From positions 1-34,973 of the forward strand of contig NMRA01000545.1 in NCBI GenBank assembly GCA_002633005.1: a stretch of 34,973 bases of DNA, written 5' to 3'. A program made the position numbers and the translations under genes. Positions 22,401 through 30,466 of the stretch are shown piece by piece. Position 1 is the first letter of the stretch. Every line of letters starts with the position of its first letter. The notes beneath the pieces were generated by a model. That model was not told where the DNA came from, made no database searches, and saw nothing but the letters and a program-made list of their open reading frames with translations. The stretch is from Phoronis australis. Taxonomy: Eukaryota > Phoronida > Phoronidae.

Positions 22401-22672
22401 ATGTATCTCCAAACTGTAAATGTGGTGACCATCAATCTTATCCTCATATTTTCTTCAAATGTCCCCTCATCGAATCCCTGAGAGACTCACTCTTTCGTGC
22501 ACTCAATGATAACCAATCAGTTGTTAACGCTCTCAATTCTTGTAATAATATCCCTACTAGAGTTACATTATTACTGAATGGTAGTCCTAACCTTGACTTT
22601 GTTCTTAACGAATTCCTCCTAAGCAACGTTAGCAAATTTTTATATACCGTTTATCAATATTGTTGCATCTGA
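19418..22672 (+). CDS. Non-LTR retrotransposon ORF2: APE-type endonuclease and reverse transcriptase (5' partial)
   Basis: The protein nicks target DNA and copies its own RNA into the nick. The frame is open from 19418. The first methionine is at 19520, but the 34 codons before it (KILFSNINSIKSN...) belong to the endonuclease fold, so 19520 is not the true start. Numbering from that methionine: catalytic Glu in ALCET (residue 7), GDFNARN (113-119), CIDL (161-164) and SDH (185-187) complete the APE-like domain. Reverse transcriptase spans about 465-720 with NYRPITLL (483-490), FLDIASAFD (motif A, Asp 555), GVPQGSVLGP (614-623) and the YADD catalytic box (644-647). A C-terminal C-x-C-x7-H-x4-C knuckle (966-981) probably binds nucleic acid. 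No RNase H follows. There is no internal stop over 1,050 codons. All visible catalytic residues are intact. Confidence 0.95.
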   Translation, partial: NTTFKILFSNINSIKSNNFSRFQLLKNFVLSYDYMIVALCETCNVTKDDLDNELIIPGYSVSYHSNSGRGIILFTKNTLSFKLCPSLTCPQLCNCWIEIYFDHRKIYYGLFYRSPSQSPTERKLYFKALADQLAELNRNSVSIIINGDFNARNSTWYNDDHDNTAGLQLFDILLSNDCIQLINEPTRITDVSHSCIDLCITNNLSIIDSCSVLPPVGNSDHHTIETTLTLKKPVKEQHTTRTNWKYDQVDTDKLRQDITNTDWDSILNTGDIDDTVSLFTSTLYEILKNNIPSTEKIIKHNSKPWFNSNVKRAIRTRNRLYSSFRRSNNTIIYNRYKEQSRLVETLVNQAKADHRHKLFQQINSASKNSKEYWNIINKIRGSQQQSSYPVINYNGNLASRSSDKCDLFLKFFTNKSHITPTEVSNFPFLRERCLNQLSDIPANQTDVRKYLNEIDPNKNDGTALITSKMIKMIANEITMPLTNLFNKLLQLGIYPSSWKHGIMVPIHKKGSKTEISNYRPITLLNTLSKIFEKIIAQSILTFLKQNNLIYHRQFGFLRGNSTVAQLVEIVHEIHLHFEKGESVRSIFLDIASAFDCVPHDLLLHKLRSYGITGNLLNMITSYLSERTYSVRVDGVLSILSHPGFVNAGVPQGSVLGPLLFLVYINDLPDNLSCSTYLYADDTALFYPFAGSSPECSLQLQHDLNKLSYWSQEWRMNFKPEKSVDLTFSKSINALFLVDPSYDLKLNDEIIPRKQSHRHLGILLDEKLSFTPHVRELVQKTQELINPLKLVSRHLNSTHLEVLFKSFVLPHIDYCDIIYQSANTGALQHLEKLQYQAALLITGAYRGSNSVKVLNNLKWPKLSTRRNLHMTTFTFKVINNVNNVSVKKIFDLYIRQGHRSDLRFSTPYAIPPSFSQAFRRSTVMMCINNWNSLPVSVKESNSFTSIKNNFRTVFHNFDNSTPLTQFSLTRDNEIALYRSRCGLFLNSDKFRHNFSNVSPNCKCGDHQSYPHIFFKCPLIESLRDSLFRALNDNQSVVNALNSCNNIPTRVTLLLNGSPNLDFVLNEFLLSNVSKFLYTVYQYCCI

Positions 22673-22877
22673 TTTCCCTACATGAATCTGTAAATATTTT
22701 TGTTTTTATATATCTGTAATAGCATGTCTAAGTATTGGAATACTTATTTTAGATACTACTTAATTGTATATATCTCTATGTATATAAGTTTCATTTATGA
22801 ATTGTTTACAACCCAGATATAATGCTTCGCGGTTTCTGGGTTTGTTATTATTTCTTTGTATGTTCTGTGTATCCTTC

Positions 22878-22905
22878 AATAAATATATATCACAGTGAAA
22901 AAAAA
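22878..22905 (+). terminator. Poly(A) signal and A tail of the retrotransposon
   Basis: AATAAA at 22878-22883 lies 14 bases upstream of an A run that starts at 22898 and merges with the two A bases of the target duplication. Confidence 0.85.
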
Positions 22906-22920
22906 AAGGGTTACAGTTCT
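22906..22920 (+). repeat. Right target-site duplication
   Basis: Exact copy of 19401-19415 immediately following the A tail. Confidence 0.93.
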
Positions 22921-24284
22921 GTTTTGGCTGACATGGTGTTAACAGAGAATGAAGAAAAACTGTAAAGAAAAAGAAAGACAGAAGAGATAAGTGGTGTTAA
23001 GAACAACAAGAGCAAAAAGTCAAATAAAGAGGTCACTGCAGAAAATAAGTAAGGTCGAAACAATTGCGATTTATTTTCCAGAACTGAAATTCTAAATCAA
23101 TTTAATCGATTTAAAAATCGATAGCATACTAGTAAAACAGTTCGTGGTCGAAGTAGAATTGCTGTAAACCACTTTCCACTATTTTCTTGGCCTTTTTCTG
23201 TGTGGGTTTTCTATTCTTTCAAAGGGCGGCAGCATGTGACGACCATAGGAGTCATTGTAAAATGGCTGCCGAAAAGCAATGTACAGTTGAACAACTCGGC
23301 ATAAGTAAAAGAAAACATTTGAATCAACGAATACTATATATTTGTGAGAGTTAAATCAAATCCTATTCAGAGCATAACTTTGAAGTGGAATAATTGGGTG
23401 AGTACGACAACAAGCCGGTTTTATGCTTAGGCGGACGACCATTGGGTTCCCGAGTATATAAGGTTCTTTTTACTTTTAGGTTCGAGACTTTTTGGTTGAG
23501 AATGCATTGTGGGAAGAAAACATGGACATCGAAGGGAAGCTGCGTATGTTTTTCTTGTGTTTGTCGTTTTTATTACTTAATTGAATGTTATGTCGACGCT
23601 GATTGTCGGTGTAATAGTTTTCAAGGTTATATTGTTTTCACATTTGCTTGGAGGTATAGACAATGACCATCGTCTCTATCCAGAATAGAGACGATGATAC
23701 TCGTATAGGAGCTCTATACGACCGGAAGCGTTTCAGCGAACTATGCTTCGCACTGACTAAAACATCAAAGTTACTTTTTGCGCATAGAGGGACACCTTAC
23801 GAGGTTGTCGATGTGTTTAATTCCTTCCAACTCGAACAAATACTCCCGTTACTAAACCTTTTCTTCGAGCAGTCCCTCGTTCAGTTCCCAAAATCGTGAA
23901 GTCACCATTTTTACACTGCCCACGCTCCAAGTTTTACCGCGCCCGCTAGGTGATATGATCTCATGACCTCAATCTTTTAAATAGGCCAATGGTGAGAAAT
24001 TGCAGTCTTGTCAATCAAATGTTTGTTTCCAAAATGCCATGGCAATGTCTCACCGGGCCGCCACTACTTGTCTTTAATTGGCAATTACTTGAAATTGATT
24101 GTATTAAATGATTTATTGTAAATATTTGATAAAAATCAATGATGTTGATATAACATGTAGTCGTCTTTGTGCACATAGTTGACATTTTGAAGTTTAATTG
24201 TTTTAAGTTAGGGTTCAGATGATTCGTTTTCCGAAGTTCATTTGCAACTGGTAACGAACAAGTTCGAACTTTAAAATTAGCACG
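22921..24284. other. Flanking sequence, possibly promoter-like, no defended gene
   Basis: A purine-rich stretch (about 22950-23045) leads into mixed sequence. Two short frames (23394-23666 and 23663-23899) have no recognisable domain. AAAATGGCTGCCG at 23260 has good start context and resembles a YY1-type promoter element. TATATAAGG lies at about 23456, followed by a start (ACATGGACATCGAAGG, about 23520) opening a 20-codon hydrophobic frame. These could be first exons of a host gene, but without a splice partner I do not call one. Confidence 0.35.
23668..23721. other. Two adjacent perfect hairpins
   Basis: The first has a 12-bp perfect stem (23668-23679 with 23685-23696) and a 5-base loop. 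Four bases later a second has an 8-bp perfect stem (23701-23708 with 23714-23721) and also a 5-base loop. Both arms lie inside a short open frame without known domain. The function is unknown. Confidence 0.8.
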
Positions 24285-24320
24285 TTCAACTAAATAACGA
24301 CATATCTATACAATCCAACG

Positions 24321-24350
24321 TTTCGGTTTATTTCATTAAACCATTCTCAA
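24321..24350 (-). ncRNA. Degenerate hammerhead-like remnant of the nested PLE
   Basis: Minus strand: TTGAGAA in place of CTGANGA, then a perfect GGTTTA/TAAACC stem (24337-24342 with 24325-24330) followed by GAAA. Two core positions are changed by C-to-T and G-to-A transitions, and the stem I partner is not recognisable. It occupies the same place relative to the PLE end as the better-preserved copies, so it is homologous but presumably inactive. Confidence 0.5.
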
Positions 24351-24399
24351 GGAAACAGTTAGAAACACAAAACAAGCAACACAGGTAGAGATGACACTG

Positions 24400-26917
24400 C
24401 AGGGCTCGACGCTATTAAAATCGCCAGGTCGCATTTTGCGTCCTAGCCAAAATCCCAAGTCGCATTTCCAAAATCCAGCTCGCATTCATAAATGCCAGGT
24501 CGCAAAATATTCCCGCCTTTTTTAAGCGCCAAAATTTATTTTTTAGATCATTGAGAAAATGTTTTGATTATGCTCGTACCCACAGCGTTAAATACTCACA
24601 AATTTCACATTGCAAAATTGACTTCGTTCATACAGGTACGGCGTTATTGTTCTTCACGACCGCCATTGAAAGGCTCTAGAGCGCAAGGCAAGTTGCCGAC
24701 TTGAAAGTTGAATCAGTGCTCTCTAACTGACACGTGCTTTCGAGTAGCTAAGTTTGCGATGTGAAAAGCGAGTAAATGCCCATTGAAAAAGTATCCGGGT
24801 TTTTGCTAGGTCTGACCTGCTGCTGGCTGTCACCAAAGTCGTTAAAGATTCAAACTAACTCGGAGTGCAAATGCCCTCCACTTTTTGTTCGCAGTCCAAA
24901 TTTTGCATCTTAACTCGACGTTTGAAAAACATCTATCGAAAAAAATTCGTGAAACGATGCTCTAACCGAATTCCCTATTTGGATGCGCGGGAACACTTCA
25001 GTGCAAATTTCACAACAAAAATGTGGTACTTATGCTGTTTACGTACTCAACAATTAGTTTTCCATGAAATGAATAGCCTCGAAATAATTTCCGACTCCCT
25101 CCGTGCGGGTTTTCATCGGGTAATGGCGAGTTTGCTCCTCAATACCCTCCAAGTACGGGAAAAATAGGTCAGTAGCAAAACGACACTCATGTCACTAGTG
25201 TTAACATTCTTTCCGAGGTATGAAACAAAGCCGGTATTCGGTTTTTACATGCTGAGAAACGACGTTTTTTGAAAACTGAAGTTGTTTTAAAATGAGAGTG
25301 ACACACCATATAGGCTGCGTGTCAATTTTCTACCACGCGCGGTCGTTTGTAGTGGGCTATGATGGGCGCCAGCCTGAACTGTGGGCGCTTATTTGGAAAT
25401 TCTCAAAAGTTGAGGGGGAACGCATAGTAGGTCAGTGAGCTTAGTAGGTCAGTGAGCGCTTATTACGAAACACTTCAAAGGTAGGGAGTAGGCTTGTGCG
25501 TGAGCATAGTCGTTAGACTGAGTGTTTGCAGTAATAAGGTATTGGAAGACTGCAATGGTAAGAAACGTTATAACAATATGATTTTGCGAGGCAAATTCCA
25601 TCTAGTAGGAGCGGCTTTCTGGATATTGTTACCACCTACACTGTACCCTTTTTAGCCACCTACACTGTACCCTTTTTAGCCACCAGGAATATATTTTTTT
25701 TAATTGCCCGCTTCAGCCAGAACAAGATTGTTTCTATTTGAGTCTGAACTATGAGTCTATGGTGGTCCGGAGAGCGAAAAGTTGCTGGGGGAGGGGGGTG
25801 TATGAAGAGAAGAATAGAAAGTTCGCTAACCACAATTTTGCATCTAGTACCCGTTTAGTTGCAATAGCTGGCTACGGGCATAGAATATGGGGTTTAGAGA
25901 ACATCGACCTCGGGAAACATCGGAACAGGAAAACATCAGTTTTGGGTTACTATATCCGTTCTGTAATGCATCGGGGGTTTTATAACTGCCGGGAATCTTT
26001 AAATTTATTTTCAAATAAACCACTGGCGCCTGGTTGATTATCAGAGTTAAGCCGGTATACTCTTTCATTTAGGACTCTGTCGCTGTTCTCTTTTGATGTA
26101 CAGCTTTGAAGTGGTGCGCACGCGGGAGTTCACGCACTTAAATCGAGCAGGCCTACACTTTACGTTAGCAACAACGTGTGAAAGACAAATCATATTTCAC
26201 GCACATAGCCCCAGAAACAAGTAAAGGGGTCTGAGAATTTCTTGGCATTCAACTGAAAGTAAAGACGTTGCCGTCGTTTGGCGATTAACAGGTTTGACAT
26301 TTTCATTTTGGCTGTCTTATGCGATAAAGTGAAGATTGTCTGCCTTGACCGCGTGCGCGCTAACAACGGGATCAACCAGTGCGGCCGCAGCCACAGGGAT
26401 ATTGTCGTGGATATTTAGTAGATGTAATAAGGACATCTTACGCGAAAAATAAACATATTTGTCCACCACATAGTTTGGTAAGCTGACCGTTTAAGATTTA
26501 GTAGAAACACCGCTGTTTTGTGACGTTTTATCACGTGTTATGCAGTAGCCCGAAACATTCTTCCGCGAATCCGGAAATTTCCAAAAGTGGCCGAAAATGT
26601 TAGCCAATGAAACGTGTCATATATCGATTCCGCATACCCCATGTTCACGCGACTTGCTAACAAGTCATCGGGAGGGCTGTTCTCGGTTAGTATTCTTTTG
26701 AACTTGGATTTGGCAAAAAACCAAATAACCGAGTTGGATTAACAAGAGTTGCTTTGTATTTGCCAGGGATCTGCCAAGAAGTGCAAAAACTCAGATCGCA
26801 TTCGTTGGAAATTTCAGGTCGCATTTTGCGACTTCATACGAGCTGACAAAAATCTCAGCTCGCCTTTCCAAATTTCAGGTCGCAAATGCGACCTACAGCT
26901 CGTTATGTCGAGCCCTG
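24400..26917. mobile_element. hAT-like element, 2.5 kb, inserted in the PLE
   Basis: The ends are CAGGGCTCGAC and GTCGAGCCCTG, exact inverted repeats. The next bases on both sides are CACTG (24395-24399 and 26918-26922), a 5-bp direct repeat; hAT-type elements with 5-bp targets are known beside the usual 8. Subterminal copies of GGTCGCATTT and its variants cluster at 24424-24510 and 26790-26895, the usual arrangement of transposase binding sites. I find no hAT transposase inside: the open frames are short and domain-free. It is probably non-autonomous, with unexplained interior sequence. Confidence 0.85.
25425..25684. repeat. Two small tandem duplications inside the hAT-like element
   Basis: A 16-bp word (TAGTAGGTCAGTGAGC) occurs at 25425-25440 and 25442-25457. 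A 24-bp unit occurs twice exactly (25632-25655 and 25656-25679), with five bases of a third copy following. Confidence 0.9.
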
Positions 26918-26939
26918 CACTGTACAGGTACACATCAAA

Positions 26940-27361
26940 ATGCATTGTGAGTGGGAGAGACCAGAAATCAAAACAGTTGGAGCTCAAATGAACCAATGTT
27001 TCTATTGAGGTAACGCTCAGCATGATTCAACCGTATATGCATAGCCTCCTTTATGAGGAGCCTCAGGGTGGCATTATCCTTGTCTAAGATCTGAACACCA
27101 GAGCAATCTATAGTGTGACCAGTTGTCAGTTACTCTTATGCTAAGAATCCTGTTCGTCATTCCAATGTAAAAGTGTTCACAGTCACTGCAGTTTAGTTTG
27201 TACACAACATGACTTCTTTGAGAATTACTCAACAGTGTTTTAAGTCTCGACAACGGCAAAAGTCTGTTTACAGGTTTGAAGATAGTAACGAGTTGCAAAC
27301 ATGGAGCAATAGCTCCAAGCATTCTCTTGATCTGCCTCTCGACTACACTACAACTGGGCAA
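26940..27361 (-). pseudogene. Penelope-like element GIY-YIG endonuclease region
   Basis: The 95-codon minus-strand frame ending at 27074 holds RLLPLSRLKTLLSNSQRS, then VVYKLNCSDCEHFYIGMTNR and LSIRV. This is the PLE form of the GIY-YIG fold: a Cys pair before F/Y-YIG, then the T-R-L--R helix. A frame change near 27110 is followed by DNATLRLLIKEAMHI and YLNRN, the end of the domain, closely parallel to the tail at 10937-10993. The domain nicks DNA for PLE integration. The catalytic YIG and Arg are present, but the frameshift and the missing upstream RT make it non-functional. It is followed directly by the hAT-like insertion. Confidence 0.85.
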
Positions 27362-30088
27362 TTCCGTGAAAAGGTCAACCTCACCAAAAAAAAATTAAAT
27401 TGTGGCTAAACCAACATTTTTGGTTTCATCTGAAAACCCTTTCTCTCTAGTTTCAGGACCCATATTTGACTGTCCTATAACTTTCAATTTTTTGCTTAAA
27501 TGGACCCATTTTTGGGGGTCACTTGACCCTAAAAAATTAGCTCGATTTTTATGTGTGTTGCTAATTATTGTAAAAAGCTAATCATGGGTTTTCACTATAC
27601 TATCAATTTTGTGCAACCACATGAACCCCAAACCTTATAAAAAATAACATTTCAACTCTGGCACATCAATGACCTCTTGAGGTCAGAGGTCAACTCCTGA
27701 ATATCATGGTGCCGTACGTCCATCACAAAAAAGTGTTAAAAAGTTTAGTCATGTTAAAAGTTTTTAATCAAAATTAAAATTCTCTTTTAACTTAAGTTGT
27801 TACTAAATACTATTGACCAAAATTTTGGATCCCAGGGATTATTCGTTAAGTCAGAAATTGTGTGACAGACGTACAGCAAATTTGTACGTCCGTCGCGTAC
27901 GTCCATCACACCCATGAAATTGTAATTTTTCAGCCAATAAAAATAACCTTAGGTCATATTTTTACTTTCTAAACTTGCATGATAATATGTGTCTCACACC
28001 TAAGAACCTCTAAACCATAAAATATTACTAAGGCATCTTTAAAATTAAGTGAAGAAGTTGTTACATATTTTAACTAAATGAATTGATTTTTTTTTCAATT
28101 TCAAAAGTATTTGCGGAAAAGTTATAGTTTACATTGTCATCTAGTTATTCTTAGTAAAATTCAACTTATTAAAATCAAACAGTTGTACCACATAACAAAA
28201 TGTAAATAAAACAAAATGTTAATTTAATGAACTTATTGTTTTTCTGTTGGTACCCCGTGTTAGCACAGAAATGCTTAGCTTTTGGGAAATTCAAGATGCA
28301 AAAATATTCATACAACAGAACTTCTAAGGTGCTCTAGAGTATAGCGAATAACAAGAGACCTAAAGGAACACATGTCAAATTGCTATTGCACTGGAATTAA
28401 CATGTTATTTCTGCTTCGACCTGCTTTGTTGTGTTTGTTGAAAAAGCCAATACCGGGAATTTTCAAGCGGTAAGAATCTGTCACGTACTTTATTGAGCAT
28501 TTTTGTCACACTCTCACTGGCTGTAGGCACTCTTTGTGTTTTTCAGTGTATTGAGTCATTGGGTGGCTTGTATGAAATTATTTCATAGCAAATTATTACA
28601 TTGTCTCATCTTACATATTTTTGATCCTTCAATCTTTTTAAGAATTAGTTGACTAATTTTTTTTCTGCTGAGCTTCGCGGAGATTAAGCCCCATTAAGAA
28701 AGGATAGAGGAAATTGTTGGAGACCACGGGAAGAACAGACGCAACTGGGAGAAGAATGAATATCTGCTGGAATATTCTGTGAAACTCGAAAAAAATGCCA
28801 TCGTGGATCAAGAAATTCATAATTCTACTTGTACGTTCTGTGATGTGCCATTATTTAAAGCCTCTTATTAAATTTGAAAAGAAGGCATGAGTTAAAGAGC
28901 TGGATGAAAACCTAATCATTTTAATCACTAAATAGAAACCAGCATCGGATAAGTTAGCTCTAAATATTCCTAAATCATAATCCTAAATGCAATTAATTTA
29001 AAATGTCTTGTTTTCACACTGGAAGACAGCACGGGTTATTTGAATATAACTATGAATGCCAAAAGTCGATGATGTCAACTAAACCATGAGCTTCACACTG
29101 AAGTCCTGTTACTAATACTTTAAAAACATCAGTTATTACTTACATGGGCATGCATCAGAACCATCGACAGCAAGGACCAGAGAATAATTTTGTACAAGCT
29201 CTAAGGACTAGTTCTAATTTAAAAAACAATTAATTAAAATGCATTTTTATGACAGTGATTAACAATGTTTCAAACTTTATGTCACACTCTATATTTTGAC
29301 TGTCATATTTACTTATTAGTTTTGAGTTAGTGTTTTATTTACCACTTAAAAACAGATTTTCCTAATAATAATTAACAGCTGTCAAATACAAAATGATTAT
29401 CACTCTCATTCCAACCGATAATGCTTACCCTCTTCAAAAGGAAGTGAAAATCTTAGGTGATTGTTTTATATCTTTAATCAGATGTATTGAGAAGTTAAAA
29501 TCCTAGAGTTTATATTCCTAGTGTAGCCCTACCTGTGATGATTTCGTGCAAAAAGTCAATCGGTACATTTTAATTAAAAAACATTGAATTAGTAGCATAA
29601 GACCAATATAGCTTAAATACTGTAAAAGTTCGAATCATCCTGAATTGATATCTTAGTCACAACAAACAATTTAATACTAAAAATTCAGAGCGTACGTCCA
29701 TCACGTATGTCCATCACAGTAACTCAATTTATGTCGAGCTCTCTGACAAAAATTTCGTAGCAGATATCAAAAAATTAGTGTGTTGTACTTAAGTTTGTAA
29801 ACATTCCACTAAATCATCATGTAAAACATAAAATTGTAACTTGATGCAACTCACAGAAACTTATCGTTAAAATTAAAAAAAAAATCAAATTGTCTGCGTA
29901 CGTGCGTCACACCCCTTTAAAGACAATGAATTTTCTCAGTCAGAAGATAGGGGAGAAGTTGATACATGCTTTGAAAGCTGTCAGCGAGACCTATCAATTG
30001 ATGTATTAATTTTTTCCTAGGTGAACACTTTTTTCACAATTGATCAAAATGTTCTCTGATTGTACGTCCATCACAAATGGAATTGCCC
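27356..30088. mobile_element. AT-rich 2.7-kb element with GGGCAATTCC terminal repeats
   Basis: It starts GGGCAATTCC and ends GGAATTGCCC, and it separates two parts of the PLE that are otherwise collinear. Flanks TACAACT and TACTAGT agree at five of seven positions, so a short decayed target duplication is possible. Removing 4 or 7 bases would bring the PLE frames on both sides into register. There is no open frame of 60 codons between about 27410 and 30000. The interior is AT-rich and carries repeated GTACGTCCATCAC words. I cannot assign a superfamily. Confidence 0.65.
27713..30075. repeat. Dispersed GTACGTCCATCAC motif family
   Basis: Copies with at most three changes occur at 27713-27726, 27883-27896 and 27896-27909 (head to tail), 29691-29704 and 29705-29718 (head to tail), 29897-29910 and 30061-30075. 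An inverted copy (TGTGACAGACGTAC) lies at 27861-27874. All sit within the AT-rich element, in two clusters toward its ends, with none seen from about 27915 to 29690. The layout suits transposase binding sites. Confidence 0.85.
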
Positions 30089-30426
30089 TACTAGTACCTA
30101 AATAGGGGAGATTAAGAAGTACTTTCTTCAATTCAGGCCCATGATAAACATCCAAAGGTGTCCTGGATTGGTTACGTAAAAATCTGCCAGTGCTGGATTT
30201 AATAAACGTTTTAGGGTAACCATTTTGGATCAAGAGGTTATTTAAAATTAAATTTCTCGGGCAAACAAGTCAGGATTGCTACAAATCTTAAAGGCGCGAT
30301 TAAGCAGACCATTGACCAGACCAGTTTTGTGCTTTTTTGGAACAAAACTATCCCACTTGAGGTACAGACCTGAGAATGTGGGTTTTCTGTACACTGATGT
30401 AGACAATAAGTCATTCTGACGGTGAA
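30089..30426 (-). pseudogene. Penelope-like element reverse transcriptase, C-terminal part
   Basis: The minus strand reads SVYRKPTFSG, then WDSFVPKKHKTGLVNGLLNR, then a one-base frame change near 30250 and NGYPKTFIK, ending with GPELKKVLLNLPYLG. The Y-R-K-P-T block, the 'K---L--GLL-RA' helix, 'NGYP--FI' and the final 'LPY-G' are the characteristic run that follows the palm in PLE reverse transcriptases. Upstream palm motifs are absent because the copy is replaced at 30427 by another retrotransposon. Confidence 0.85.
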
Positions 30427-30455
30427 CTTATACCTATAATACCTGTAATACCTGT
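30427..30455 (-). repeat. Short tandem tail of the minus-strand retrotransposon
   Basis: On the minus strand the element ends CAGGTATTACAGGTATTATA followed by GGTATAAG: roughly three units of about 9 bases instead of poly(A). Simple-repeat tails are usual in I-type and related non-LTR families. Confidence 0.75.
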
Positions 30456-30466
30456 CACGGACAGGA

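Larger units (their letters stand above)
19416..22905 (+). mobile_element. Recent non-LTR retrotransposon insertion, 3.49 kb, 5'-truncated
   Basis: Perfect 15-bp direct repeats flank the unit. It ends in AATAAA, then 14 bases, then an A run, all signs of target-primed reverse transcription of a polyadenylated RNA. It carries one long open frame (endonuclease plus reverse transcriptase). The reading frame is already open at the first complete codon of the element (19418) and encodes the first strand of the endonuclease fold there, so the original start codon and any ORF1 were lost by 5' truncation. Perfect flanking repeats and an unbroken frame suggest a young insertion. By domain order it belongs to the CR1/Jockey/I range; I cannot fix the clade. 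Confidence 0.93.
24285..30426 (-). mobile_element. Penelope-like element interrupted by two DNA transposons
   Basis: Three minus-strand pieces add up to one PLE. They are the end of its reverse transcriptase (30089-30426), the linker plus GIY-YIG endonuclease (26923-27355), and its 3' terminus (about 24285-24394). The pieces are collinear and in the right order, separated by a 2.7-kb AT-rich element and a 2.5-kb hAT-like element. The 3' terminus resembles that of the PLE arms near 9.8 and 11.1 kb, with the shared pattern GA-ATGG-TTTAAT-...-ACCGAAAC-. The 5' side is cut where the next retrotransposon starts. Frameshifts show that it is dead. Confidence 0.8.

Noticed and set aside
22088-22635. 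Minus-strand frames inside the plus-strand retrotransposon
   Set aside because: They are antisense shadows of the C-terminal part of ORF2.
25738-26037. 99-codon frame inside the hAT-like element
   Set aside because: No BED finger, hAT dimerisation block or other domain; its length is not unusual for random sequence of this composition.
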